From NCBI GenBank assembly GCA_013002105.1, contig JABDKS010000799.1:1-16868 (forward strand): DNA of 16,868 nt, read 5' to 3'. Numbering within the stretch: the stretch's first letter is position 1; each line of letters starts with the position of its first letter. The DNA is from Pirellulaceae bacterium. GTDB lineage: Bacteria > Planctomycetota > Planctomycetia > Pirellulales > Pirellulaceae. Of this stretch, positions 6,699-15,112 are shown one piece after another. The position numbers and the translations under genes were made by a program. The notes under the pieces are model-generated. The model saw nothing but the letters and a program-made list of their open reading frames with translations. It was not told the origin of the DNA and searched no databases.

Positions 6699-8249
6699 TT
6701 AATCGTCTAATGGAATCTCGTTGACGGTGTAGTACGCACTGGTGTGAAGGAGCGATTCGCCGTCGGCGGATCGCATCTTGTTAAGATCAAAATCGTGAAT
6801 GTGGCTCGGAACAATTTTGTCCAAATAGATCCGCACTTGTGTTGCATCATCCGAGACAACGGCTTTTCGCACCGTCGGCGTCGTAGGATCGACTTCCGGG
6901 CTCCCGTAAAATGCAGCGTAAATGTGCGTGTAGGTCCCCAACTGGTAAGTGCTCGCCTGGGCAGCAAGCTGTCGGTCGACCGGCTTGGTAAAATCAATGG
7001 CGAACCCATCCGGCTGGATCTTGATCTCTTTGATCTCGAAAGGCATTGCGCCGGTCCAGTCGATTCTCTGTAACGCAAAGGGCTCTTGCCCCCGAACTGG
7101 CCATTGTGAATTTGTGGTAAACCCACCGGCGATCAACTGGCCTTGCGGCGAAAACTGCACGTTCATGATCCCTGTCGCCAAGCCTTCGCGAAATGGGTAG
7201 CAAGCTCCCTGCCACACTCCATTGATTTCCTCGGTCGTCGCCCGCATCACAACACTGAGCGTGTAGTCCCCGACGAATATTTGGTTTTCGAACGGCCCGA
7301 ATTTTCCGTTGGTTTGATTCAACGTGAAACCGGAAATCGATCGTCCCATTTTGATATACGGGAACTTCACCGCCGGCGGTACCAGCTGCTTGACCCGCTT
7401 GAGTTCTACATCGAAGCGAGACTGCGTATTCGGTTCGACATCGGGTGCTGTCATTCCTTTGGCGTACGGATACCAGTTGTAGCTAGCCGGATGTCCTAAG
7501 AAACCGCCCGGCTTGAGATGTTTCAATGAACAGCACCCGTTCCAGGGGCCCTGGCTCTCGGTACAGAACATGATGCCTTGCGAGTTTTGTCCGACGCCCG
7601 CGGGACTTCGAAGACCGCTGCAGACCGGGATCGTCTTACCGTCCGGGGTGACTTTTAGACACCAACCGCGAAACAGTTGCCGCGAGTGATAGGAACCTGT
7701 GAGTCCGAGCGCCACCCAAATATTACCTTCGCGATCAAACTTCGATCCGAACGCGAACTCGTGTCCTTCGGCGTAACCCCAGGCATTGCTGATCGTTTCA
7801 TATCGATCTGCAACTTCATCGTTGTTCGTATCCGAAATTTTCGTGACTTCGCCAAACTGGGTCGCAAAAATATCACCATCGCGATTGTCCAAACCAAAAA
7901 TCTCGTCCTGTCCGGTGGCGAACAAGTGATAACTTGGCCCCGGTTCTGGATCGAAAGCGCCGTCGACAAAATAGATATCGCCCCGCCGCGTGCCGACGGC
8001 CAGACGCCCGTCGGGCAGCACATCAAAACTGCCCGCCCGCATGGGGACGCCGCCGGGGATCGGAATGTCAACAATCGCGTAGTAATCGGCTTCTCTTTCA
8101 GCCGTACCCCACATCTCTCCCAACTCTTCGCCTCTCGCCACGCTCGCGACGCAGGCAGCAATCAACGCGGCAACGACCGATGCAACGCCGACCCGTGAAG
8201 CGGCTGACGTCTGGCCCGACGCGTTTCTGTCGGCTCTGCTCATTACCAT
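6699..8249 (-). CDS. Secreted beta-propeller (PQQ/sorbosone dehydrogenase-like) protein
   Basis: A 516-residue protein with a Sec-type signal peptide (hydrophobic stretch near 21-36 ending ASVARGEE) and a beta-propeller of the glucose/sorbosone dehydrogenase type that is abundant in planctomycetes. Propeller blades are marked by repeats such as FDVLPDGRLAVGTRRGDIY (75-93), FGSKFDREGNIWVALG (167-182) and VQFSPQGQLIAGG (364-376). A conserved-looking central stretch reads CTESQGPWNGCC (229-240). The last about 110 residues (IKIQPDGFAIDFTKPVD onward) look like an Ig-like domain. It probably oxidises a sugar or alcohol in the periplasm and passes electrons to the haem protein encoded just upstream. 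Its ATG overlaps the upstream gene by 7 bp; GGA six bases ahead favours 8249 over the second ATG at 8243, which makes a TAATG stop-start overlap. Enzymatic activity is inferred from the family. Confidence 0.8.
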   Translation of the reverse strand: MVMSRADRNASGQTSAASRVGVASVVAALIAACVASVARGEELGEMWGTAEREADYYAIVDIPIPGGVPMRAGSFDVLPDGRLAVGTRRGDIYFVDGAFDPEPGPSYHLFATGQDEIFGLDNRDGDIFATQFGEVTKISDTNNDEVADRYETISNAWGYAEGHEFAFGSKFDREGNIWVALGLTGSYHSRQLFRGWCLKVTPDGKTIPVCSGLRSPAGVGQNSQGIMFCTESQGPWNGCCSLKHLKPGGFLGHPASYNWYPYAKGMTAPDVEPNTQSRFDVELKRVKQLVPPAVKFPYIKMGRSISGFTLNQTNGKFGPFENQIFVGDYTLSVVMRATTEEINGVWQGACYPFREGLATGIMNVQFSPQGQLIAGGFTTNSQWPVRGQEPFALQRIDWTGAMPFEIKEIKIQPDGFAIDFTKPVDRQLAAQASTYQLGTYTHIYAAFYGSPEVDPTTPTVRKAVVSDDATQVRIYLDKIVPSHIHDFDLNKMRSADGESLLHTSAYYTVNEIPLDD

Positions 8250-11023
8250 TTGTATTCCAGTGTCAGAGTCGATCGTCCGCGTGGAATTCGCAAAGGAATC
8301 AGCAATTCATCCTGATCCCCCTTCCTCACTTGGCCACGATGATCGGATGTGATTTTGATCGAAAGGTTCTGCACGCGAAACTCACGATCCGATTGTGTCC
8401 GTACCTGTCGCACATTTTTGCCAGCGGCGGCTCGAAAGAAACATTCGGGCTGTGGTTCAGGCGCGTCGAATGTGAACCGGCGCAGAAAATAAGCCTGATC
8501 CTTTTCGTCCCTACGGTCTTCGAAAAACTCTTCGATCTTGACATCGCCGTAGCGATACATCCACGTCGGACGTCGCTGATCGTCTAGATAATATCCTTTG
8601 AACAGATAGCCGTGATCCTGAGGAAAGAGGTAGTCTGCTTTTCGTTTATAAGGCCAGTTGTCGTCCATCGATTCCAACCGATGAAAGGGAATTCCATCTG
8701 GGAACTCGATTCGGTCGCGTCCGCGTGCCCGAAAACTGCCATGGTCGATGTTGACGAACTCGTCTTTCCAAATCAGTCGCAGGTTCATCTGTTCAGAGTC
8801 AAATGCGAGGTTCAGTCGTTCCGGATACCCGACTCCGATTCCGCGATAACCTGCTGTCCCGCGGCCACGGCACATTTCAGCGACGTTCGTCACCCGTAGT
8901 TCTTTTGCCTGGCGAGACAGTCCAACGGGGTTCTTGGCACGTTGACCATCACTCAAATAGACCCAAATCGATTCAATCTGTTTTTTTACGTCGCCGCCCA
9001 ACAATTCCTTTTTAAACACGTGTCCGTCCGGCCAGGCACTCGGCATGATCGTCCCGATGCGAAAACGATTGGGTTTTAACATGAACCAATAGAACCAATC
9101 CTTTTGCAGCCGCTGTGTCGTATCGATGATGTCCAACGCACCCGGTCCGATCGCCCGCTGACCGTTGAAATCGTGGCATGCGATGCAGCTAAATCCTTTC
9201 GCACCGACAAGTTCTCTTCCGGCTTCCTTGAATGTGGCAACATCCTCAATTTTGTCAAACACGACCGGCATGATCTGATCGACTCGTCGAAACAGTTCAG
9301 GCAAGTGTCCCACGTTCTGATTACCAAACCGCGGCATCCTGGTGTTCAAGTACGGACGTCGTCGAGCGTCTTGATGCAGCACGGTCACCAACTCGTTTTG
9401 CTGTAGCTTTGCACCGACATGATCCAGCGGCGGCGGGATCCGACCGTCATTGCCAAGTTCCGGCCGCGTCCCAGTGAAAAGATGATTCCGTTCCGGAGGT
9501 ACTCCGCCCAGTGTTCCGCGATCGTGGCAAGCAATGCATCTAAACGTCACCAGAGTTTTGTCGATCGTCTCACTGTCGGTGAGCGCCAGGGAGTCGATTT
9601 GTGGCACCACGTCGCGGATCAGTTGTCGTTGTTTTGGTGTTAATGCAAACCGGGGCCATTCTCCTGCTTCGTCGCTCAGACAACCTTTGTCGACGTTGGT
9701 CTGAGCGAGTGGGAGTATCCGAGCCGCCACCAGTGACGGATCAACGCCTACATCGTCATGACAGGCAACGCATCCCATCGCGGCAAAGTTGCGCTCGCCT
9801 GCGGCGACCTGCGACCGATCTGTCGGGTAGGGTTCGTCCACTGCGATCGGGGTCTTGGAGATCGAGAGCATCCCCGCACGGATAGCCTGCCTGGGAAAGC
9901 CTGGTCCCTCCATTTCTAGTTTCAGACTCGGTTCGCGTCCCGTGTGATAATACGTCAACCGAATCGAATTCCATCCCTCGTTGACATTCACGGTGCCCGT
10001 CACATTCTTTACACCGCGTCGGTTGCTGGCGACCAGCTTGATTGCAGCGACATCATTGATTCGCAATTCACCCCCGTTCAGCGTTGCCCAGAACTGATAC
10101 TCGCCTGGCTCGCTGACGCTCAAAAACCCCTCGTAAACGATGGCACTGTTGTGTTGGAGTTTCTGGATATTCGCCAGTTCAAAATCGTCCACCAACCCAG
10201 CCATCACTTTGTCGGTATTCTGATCGAGCCCTTCCCAAACTTTGCCACGGTACAGGGTGTAATTCAGATGCCCTGGCACTCGAGTTTCGCGAAGCAGGTA
10301 GCTGGCAATTTGCTCGATTTGCAAGCGCGGCAATCGCAAATCGGGCATGCGTCCACTCGGTCGCGTGACGTGTGGTCGCTCAATAAAGTCGACAAGACTA
10401 CCGAAACTGTACTTCTGCTCTAAGGCACCCAGCGGGACTGACGATTCAGTCAGCAGTTCGACGGCCTCTTTATTACGTGGTGGATGACAGGCCGCACACC
10501 CGACAGAATGGAAAAGAAGTTCGCCCTTTTCGGCAGCAACCGCATCGATGCCGGTCACGCGGAATGGTGATGACCGGTCCCGCGACAACAGGAACTGAAC
10601 AATCGACTCGGCGACCTGTTGACGCTCTACCACGTCGGCTCCCCGAATGACATCAGGCATGGTCGTGCCCGGTTTCACTTTGTGCGGCGATCGAAGGAAC
10701 CGAGTTAGATAATAGGGATTCACTCGCTGGGAAATACTTTTAAGCCGAGGAGCCTGCTTGGACGCTTGCAGCAGGGCACTGTCGGAACGATGACAGGAGA
10801 TGCAATTCAGCTCTTCGATCAGTTGTAACCCGCGCAACTTGTCTGCCAGTCCTGGGGGTGGATCCGCGACTGAATTTGTGGATGCACGTGTGCCGCGATC
10901 GATTGGATCATCCGCATCGATCTGTTGCGATAAGCCGATCAACAGGATGGCGGCAGATAAGATGAACGGGCGTAAAATTCTGAGCACTGGCAACGGTCCG
11001 TGAACTGAATAGTATCGGAGCAT
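8243..11023 (-). CDS. Penta-haem c-type cytochrome with PA14 domain
   Basis: A 926-residue exported protein. An N-terminal hydrophobic segment (about 13-32) acts as signal peptide or anchor. Five CXXCH haem-attachment motifs are visible: CISCH 74-78, CAACH 176-180, CVACH 418-422, CIACH 496-500 and CIACH 613-617. Candidate distal Met ligands lie in TMPD (122), RMPD (226), RMPRFG (563) and IMPSAW (660). Between haems 2 and 3 sits a PA14-like sugar-binding domain (about 253-375; YEGFLSVSEPGEYQFWATLNGG, then a Y-H-x-G-x-E-P-S-L motif). The C-terminal about 215 residues lack haem motifs and end in a Trp/Tyr-rich beta domain of the kind fused to planctomycete dehydrogenase cytochromes. It probably carries electrons for the propeller enzyme encoded next, with which it is translationally coupled. 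The PA14 domain suggests docking on a polysaccharide. The start has only a weak ribosome-binding site. Confidence 0.88.
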   Translation of the reverse strand: MLRYYSVHGPLPVLRILRPFILSAAILLIGLSQQIDADDPIDRGTRASTNSVADPPPGLADKLRGLQLIEELNCISCHRSDSALLQASKQAPRLKSISQRVNPYYLTRFLRSPHKVKPGTTMPDVIRGADVVERQQVAESIVQFLLSRDRSSPFRVTGIDAVAAEKGELLFHSVGCAACHPPRNKEAVELLTESSVPLGALEQKYSFGSLVDFIERPHVTRPSGRMPDLRLPRLQIEQIASYLLRETRVPGHLNYTLYRGKVWEGLDQNTDKVMAGLVDDFELANIQKLQHNSAIVYEGFLSVSEPGEYQFWATLNGGELRINDVAAIKLVASNRRGVKNVTGTVNVNEGWNSIRLTYYHTGREPSLKLEMEGPGFPRQAIRAGMLSISKTPIAVDEPYPTDRSQVAAGERNFAAMGCVACHDDVGVDPSLVAARILPLAQTNVDKGCLSDEAGEWPRFALTPKQRQLIRDVVPQIDSLALTDSETIDKTLVTFRCIACHDRGTLGGVPPERNHLFTGTRPELGNDGRIPPPLDHVGAKLQQNELVTVLHQDARRRPYLNTRMPRFGNQNVGHLPELFRRVDQIMPVVFDKIEDVATFKEAGRELVGAKGFSCIACHDFNGQRAIGPGALDIIDTTQRLQKDWFYWFMLKPNRFRIGTIMPSAWPDGHVFKKELLGGDVKKQIESIWVYLSDGQRAKNPVGLSRQAKELRVTNVAEMCRGRGTAGYRGIGVGYPERLNLAFDSEQMNLRLIWKDEFVNIDHGSFRARGRDRIEFPDGIPFHRLESMDDNWPYKRKADYLFPQDHGYLFKGYYLDDQRRPTWMYRYGDVKIEEFFEDRRDEKDQAYFLRRFTFDAPEPQPECFFRAAAGKNVRQVRTQSDREFRVQNLSIKITSDHRGQVRKGDQDELLIPLRIPRGRSTLTLEYKW

Positions 11024-11173
11024 CCGATTGACAAGACGTGATGGATTCTACATCCGCATCCGGGCATCGCTGATCGATCGCTTGCTGGGCGGCATCCGGC
11101 AAGTCTGGCCTGTGAACCGCTTGCCCACGGGACGCATAGGGGGTGGCGCGCCCGGCAGCGATGCCCCACCAAA

Positions 11174-13357
11174 TTACTCGGCGCCGCTTTCGACCTTCAC
11201 GTACAATTCCTCGGGACGAACCGGCTTGGACAGATAGTCATCCATGCCGGCCTCGAGACAAACGTTGAGATCACCTTCCATCGCGTTCGCGGTCATCGCA
11301 ACAATACGGATGTGTTCACCGGTAGCTTGTTCACGCTTACGGATTTCTCGCGTGGCCTCCAAACCGTCCATCACTGGCATCAGCATGTCCATTAGCACGA
11401 CATCAAACTTTTCAGCGTCAGAGCCGTACAAAGCATCGATCGCTTCACTTCCGTCTTTGGCAACGCGAACGGTGTGTCCGCGTTTTTCGAGCATCGTTGA
11501 AGCGACTTTCTGGTTGACCAACCCGTCCTCGACAAGTAGTACGTGGGCGGGCGTGCTTGCGGGAGGGATTTCGGGAGAATCGGTAGGGGTTGGCATCGCT
11601 GATGTCGTCTCGTCGAGCGTTTTGGTGAGGGCTTCCAGCATAACCGATTGCTTCACCGGTTTCGGGATACATCTTTGAATATCTAGCTGCTCGGCTCTCA
11701 GGCTGTCGTTTGCTCCGATCGCCGTTGTTAAAAGCATCACTTTTGTCGACGCGATGTTCTGATTGGGATTTTCCCGAATATGCTGCGCCATCGCCCAGCC
11801 ATCCATCCCGGGCATCACCGCGTCGGCAATGACGAGATGGTAGGAATTTCCCGCGTTTGATGCCTCCTGCAGTTCCTTGACCGCGTTTGCAGCGTCGGCG
11901 ATGGCGGTCGTCGTCACGCCCCACCGGTCGAGCATGACCTGGAGTACCCGGCGGTGGGTTTCATTATTCGCGACCACTAGTAAACGCTGATTTTTGAGCG
12001 ACGGCGAAACCGCAAGGGGTTTGATTGCCGACGTCTTGCCAAGGCGGACGACGAAATGGAATGTGCTACCTTCCCCTTCGGTGCTTTCGACCCAAATTTT
12101 TCCGTCCATCATCTCGACCAGGCGACGCGAGATCGTTAGACCCAACCCGGTTCCTCCAAACCGCCGCGTCGTCGTGCTGTCGGCTTGGCTGAACATTTCG
12201 AAGACGCGTGCCTGTTTCTCTTGGGGGATGCCGATACCGGTATCACTTACCGAGACGTGCAACAACAATTCGTCGTCGCGTTGTGATTGGACATTTGCGG
12301 AAACGATGACTTCTCCTTGCTCGGTAAACTTGATTGCGTTTCCTGTCAGATTCATCACGATCTGTCGCAGTCTAGTCGGGTCGCCAACGAGCGCATCGGG
12401 CACATCTGCAGAAATGTCGCATGTCAGTTCCAATCCCTTTGCAGCCGAATGATTCGCTATCGTCAAGAGGGTGTCGCCCAATGTTTCTCGCAAGCTGAAC
12501 GGCACCGATTCGAGATCCAGCTTGCCCGCTTCGATCTTGGAAAAATCTAAGATGTCGTTCAAGAGTTGCATCAGGGCACCGGCCGATTGCTGCACGATGT
12601 GCTGGTAGTCACGTTGTTCATCCGTCAACTTAGTACTCAACAGGACATCAGTCATACCAAGGATGCCATTCATCGGAGTCCGGATTTCGTGGCTCATCGA
12701 TGCGAGGAATTCGCTTTTGGCATAATTCGCTGCTTCGGCCTTTTCCTCTGCCTGCAACGCAATATTTTTTAGCTCTCGCAGCGGACGGTAGACAAACAAT
12801 CGCGTCACAAGGACGGAGGTCGCCGACACCGCCAGGCACATGATCAAGCCAAGTGCGAGGGCCGACAGCGTGTTGCGGCGAATCACGTCCAAAATCGCGC
12901 GGCGCGACATCACTAAATTGACTTGACCAATCACTGGTCCGTTATATCGGACATCCGCACTAGCCTGAGCGAACTTGGACGTGTCGGAGTAGTCAGCTAA
13001 TCCTCTTTCCGGAAGACTGTCTTGGGATTGAGCCGCAAGAACCTCGGTCCCGTCAGTCACTTCGACGTAAGCGATTTCGGTATTTGTCAGGCTGGCGCGC
13101 AGAATGTCATCAATGCTCAAGTCGTCGACATTCCAGACCGCTCTCGCCGTACTGGTGGCGATCGAAGTGACGTTTCGATCCGCTTCGTCGCGAATCCGGC
13201 CGTCAAATTGGGCTACAGCAATCACCGCCGTCGCAACTGCAAACAGTGCGAGTGTCGTCAGAATCGTCACGACCAAGGCAATGATGTAACGCACGGTGAT
13301 GCCGCGTTCACCGGCTTGCAGTGCTTGATCATCAACGGTCTGCCGTACGTCGGTCAT
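11174..13357 (-). CDS. Hybrid sensor histidine kinase with two receiver domains (LuxQ/TorS/BarA-like)
   Basis: A 727-residue membrane kinase. TM1 (about 23-50) and TM2 (about 164-186) flank a periplasmic domain of about 110 residues; a coiled segment leads to HisKA with SHEIRTPMN (H223). The ATPase domain has NLTGNAIKF (336-344), DTGIGI (372-377) and GGTGLGLT (401-408). Receiver 1 (about 458-580) keeps the phosphoacceptor D512 ([10 protein letters not shown]) and K566 (PKPV), but its acidic pair is replaced by N464-N465. Receiver 2 (about 604-722) is canonical: E610-D611, D657 ([10 protein letters not shown]), TA at 689-690 and K711 (SKPV). There is no HPt domain, so phosphate must move on through a separate protein. 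The ATG overlaps the stop of the upstream periplasmic binding protein (ATGA), so the two are co-translated and the binding protein is the likely ligand-presenting partner, as in LuxPQ or TorTS. Confidence 0.92.
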   Translation of the reverse strand: MTDVRQTVDDQALQAGERGITVRYIIALVVTILTTLALFAVATAVIAVAQFDGRIRDEADRNVTSIATSTARAVWNVDDLSIDDILRASLTNTEIAYVEVTDGTEVLAAQSQDSLPERGLADYSDTSKFAQASADVRYNGPVIGQVNLVMSRRAILDVIRRNTLSALALGLIMCLAVSATSVLVTRLFVYRPLRELKNIALQAEEKAEAANYAKSEFLASMSHEIRTPMNGILGMTDVLLSTKLTDEQRDYQHIVQQSAGALMQLLNDILDFSKIEAGKLDLESVPFSLRETLGDTLLTIANHSAAKGLELTCDISADVPDALVGDPTRLRQIVMNLTGNAIKFTEQGEVIVSANVQSQRDDELLLHVSVSDTGIGIPQEKQARVFEMFSQADSTTTRRFGGTGLGLTISRRLVEMMDGKIWVESTEGEGSTFHFVVRLGKTSAIKPLAVSPSLKNQRLLVVANNETHRRVLQVMLDRWGVTTTAIADAANAVKELQEASNAGNSYHLVIADAVMPGMDGWAMAQHIRENPNQNIASTKVMLLTTAIGANDSLRAEQLDIQRCIPKPVKQSVMLEALTKTLDETTSAMPTPTDSPEIPPASTPAHVLLVEDGLVNQKVASTMLEKRGHTVRVAKDGSEAIDALYGSDAEKFDVVLMDMLMPVMDGLEATREIRKREQATGEHIRIVAMTANAMEGDLNVCLEAGMDDYLSKPVRPEELYVKVESGAE

Positions 13358-14619
13358 TCGCGTTGTCCCGCGTCTTTCTTTATGGCATCAAGATCGCTTG
13401 ATCGCGTTGTCGGGGGCTCAGTTGATTCAATGGCATTGGACAGAACCCGGGGGTCAAAACGGTACGATGACATTTCAGGGTCATGGACGCGCGAAAATTG
13501 ACGAAAGTCCGTTCGTTCCCAGGCAGTTCTGTTCAACTGACTCAGAAAGGTGTCAATGTTATCCCTGGTAACCAGAATCATGGGAGAAGCATAGTGTTTT
13601 GGTAGTTGAGAGGGGTCGACACCTCGAAAAAAATCATGCAATAGCACTGCGACCCACCCACCCTCCATGAAGTGCCCGCCGACGGATGCAGCCAGGGTTC
13701 CCTCTTGAATCAGCTTAATCGCTTGAGGCGTAGCATCCACGCCTCCTATGACCACATCACGTCCTGGTATTCGCTCCAGATCCCGCATGGCTTCGATGGC
13801 ACCGGTTGCCATATGGTCACTAGCCGTCCAAATCACAGCCGCGTCAGGATAACGCCGTTGTAGTACACGACAGCGTTTTCTTGCGAGTTCCAAATCCCAA
13901 TCAGCCGCGACGACCTGATCCAGCGCTGCTTCGTCAGAACGTCTGGCAATCGCGTCTCGCAAACCGGCAAGACGTTGGATGGACGCGTTGTGTGATACGA
14001 CTCCGTTGAGACCGATGACGTGGACGCGCCCGTCCGGCGCGATTCGACTGGAATCTTTTCTCGCTTCATCAATCAAGGTATCTGCAAGCAATTGTCCAGC
14101 GCGAAAATCATCCGGGAGCATCTCGCCGATCCAGGATTTTAGAATGGCTCGTGGCTCGCCGACCTTCTGCTGTTCATCATCTGTCAGCCCCGAGTTGACC
14201 AGGAAGACCGGCATGTTGTGGCGATCGGCGACCGCTAAGATATTCGCTCCATTTCGCTTGAAGCTTTGAACGACGATCGCATCCGGCTTGTTCGCTGATT
14301 CGCACGTCCGTCGGACCTGCGACTCCATGCGATTACGGTTGCCATCGGCAAAAACAACATCCACTTCGATCTGCAAATCATTTGCTGCTTGGCGCATGAA
14401 ATCGATGAAGAGATTCCAGAATGGATTCTCTGGCCCACTGCCTGTAAACACAACAACGCGGTGCGTAGAGGGCGCGTCGATTGAATCATCGCCAAAAACT
14501 TGATTGGATCCCAAACACCAAGTCAGCAACAACACCATCACCGTCAAGCGGCCAGCGGCTACCAAACGAACAGCGCGCCACGTCGTCGCAAAGATAGTTG
14601 CGTTTGAACAGAATGCCAA
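13354..14619 (-). CDS. Periplasmic sugar-type substrate-binding protein, sensory partner of the hybrid kinase
   Basis: A 421-residue type I periplasmic binding protein (Peripla_BP_4, ribose-binding/LuxP class). A long N-region leads into a signal peptide (about 24-43, ending SNQVFGDD). The first lobe begins [16 protein letters not shown] (54-69), with DAIVVQSF (113-120) and VFLVNSG (138-144). The second lobe has HVIGLNG (200-206), a Q-R-x-x-G-L-R-D helix (215-222), [18 protein letters not shown] (261-278) and [13 protein letters not shown] (289-301). About 55 residues follow the usual end of the domain. The TTG start is supported by AGGGG six bases upstream; the frame is closed by TGA at 14664-14662 and offers no ATG or GTG in between. 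No ABC permease or ATPase is adjacent, and the gene overlaps a hybrid kinase by ATGA, so sensing rather than uptake is likely. The ligand is unknown. Confidence 0.88.
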   Translation of the reverse strand: MAFCSNATIFATTWRAVRLVAAGRLTVMVLLLTWCLGSNQVFGDDSIDAPSTHRVVVFTGSGPENPFWNLFIDFMRQAANDLQIEVDVVFADGNRNRMESQVRRTCESANKPDAIVVQSFKRNGANILAVADRHNMPVFLVNSGLTDDEQQKVGEPRAILKSWIGEMLPDDFRAGQLLADTLIDEARKDSSRIAPDGRVHVIGLNGVVSHNASIQRLAGLRDAIARRSDEAALDQVVAADWDLELARKRCRVLQRRYPDAAVIWTASDHMATGAIEAMRDLERIPGRDVVIGGVDATPQAIKLIQEGTLAASVGGHFMEGGWVAVLLHDFFRGVDPSQLPKHYASPMILVTRDNIDTFLSQLNRTAWERTDFRQFSRVHDPEMSSYRFDPRVLSNAIESTEPPTTRSSDLDAIKKDAGQRE

Positions 14620-14625
14620 CCCGAA

Positions 14626-14630
14626 CCCCT
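14626..14630 (-). promoter_or_regulatory. Ribosome-binding site deciding a TTG start
   Basis: AGGGG on the - strand lies six bases before the TTG at 14619-14617. It is the only well-spaced Shine-Dalgarno sequence in this frame and supports TTG as the start of the binding-protein gene. Confidence 0.55.
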
Positions 14631-14804
14631 GTCGTTGGAGTTTGTCCAGATAACCGCAGTATCACATTATCATCCTCCAATGCACATGCGCGGTCAACTG
14701 AAAGGGAAAGATATAGCCCAGTCGGTCGAATTCTACCCCCCGGTGCGAACGCTTGAATCTACCGCATGGAGCAAAAGTACAGTCGGACTGAAACGCGTTC
14801 GTGA

Positions 14805-14823
14805 TTGCGTCTGTGATACGCAA
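14805..14823. repeat. Inverted repeat TTGCGT-7-ACGCAA containing GTGATACGCA
   Basis: Perfect 6-bp arms at 14805-14810 and 14818-14823 surround ctgtgat. The 10-mer GTGATACGCA within it recurs on the opposite strand at 15033-15042, and the 8-mer GTGATACG recurs at 14841-14848. It is a plausible regulator-binding site upstream of the binding-protein gene. Confidence 0.35.
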
Positions 14824-15022
14824 CTGACAAAGATCGGCTGGTGATACGTCCATGGGATCTGGTTGGACAGCGCCGCTATGGAATCAGAACGCTGTGTTTT
14901 CACCTCACGATAGCCGCACGGCGATCGCCGCGGTTCGTTGCGAAATCGGTGGGAGCCGATGCCCCTTTGCCTATTCGCTCGTTGCCGGCAATCCCGGACA
15001 CGATCGCAACACACCAACCTCC

Positions 15023-15052
15023 AGCAGTAGACTGCGTATCACGCATCCTGCT
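15023..15052. repeat. Bipartite hairpin with GTGATACGCA core
   Basis: TGCGT (15033-15037) and ACGCA (15041-15045) pair around a 3-nt loop. An outer stem AGCAG (15023-15027)/CTGCT (15048-15052) pairs across an internal loop. It lies about 60-90 bp after the REC-HDOD stop codon, so it might act as an RNA hairpin at the end of that transcript. There is no T-run. The inner palindrome shares its sequence with the repeat at 14805-14823, which argues for a protein-binding site. Confidence 0.3.
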
Positions 15053-15081
15053 CGCGATTGTTGGGCAGCGTTCATCGAGCC

Positions 15082-15096
15082 AAATCGATTCGATTT
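15082..15096. repeat. 15-bp palindrome AAATCGATTCGATTT
   Basis: Perfect 7-bp arms flank one central base, 17-31 bp downstream of the REC-HDOD stop codon. The central gap is too short for a stable RNA hairpin, so a DNA-binding site is more likely than a terminator. Confidence 0.25.
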
Positions 15097-15112
15097 CTGC
15101 GTAGTGCCGGGC

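Larger units (their letters stand above)
14620..15112. promoter_or_regulatory. 493-bp intergenic region with repeated GTGATAC and palindromes
   Basis: No convincing gene is present; all open frames are short and unlike known proteins. The region holds four copies of GTGATAC: + strand at 14813-14819 and 14841-14847, - strand at 14659-14665 and 15036-15042. Two copies lie within palindromes with TGCGT/ACGCA arms: TTGCGT-7-ACGCAA at 14805-14823 and TGCGT-3-ACGCA at 15033-15045. Further symmetric sites are CGGCGATCGCCG (14919-14930), TTGCCGGCAA (14982-14991) and AAATCGA-T-TCGATTT (15082-15096). It separates the REC-HDOD gene from the binding protein/hybrid kinase pair and most likely carries the promoter and operators of the latter. 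A clear -35/-10 pair was not found. Confidence 0.45.

Noticed and set aside
7934..8587. 217-codon + strand open frame across the dehydrogenase/cytochrome junction
   Set aside because: Arg/Pro/Ser-rich translation typical of an antisense shadow; both genes underneath are well supported.
9944..10423. 159-codon + strand open frame inside the cytochrome gene
   Set aside because: Lies antisense to the PA14 region of a well-supported gene.
11445..11924. 159-codon - strand open frame inside the hybrid kinase
   Set aside because: Alternative frame of the receiver domains; Arg/Gly-rich and without a fold signature.
13354..14619. Binding protein as part of a sugar ABC importer
   Set aside because: No permease or ATPase gene flanks it; it is coupled by ATGA overlap to a sensor kinase instead.
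14666..14697. TTGACC...GATAAT as promoter of the binding-protein operon (- strand)
   Set aside because: The spacer is 20 bp, too long for a standard promoter, and no better pair was found.
14733..15017. 94-codon - strand frame in the 493-bp intergenic region
   Set aside because: Arg/Ser/Cys-rich, no ribosome-binding site or domain, and it crosses the repeated palindromes.
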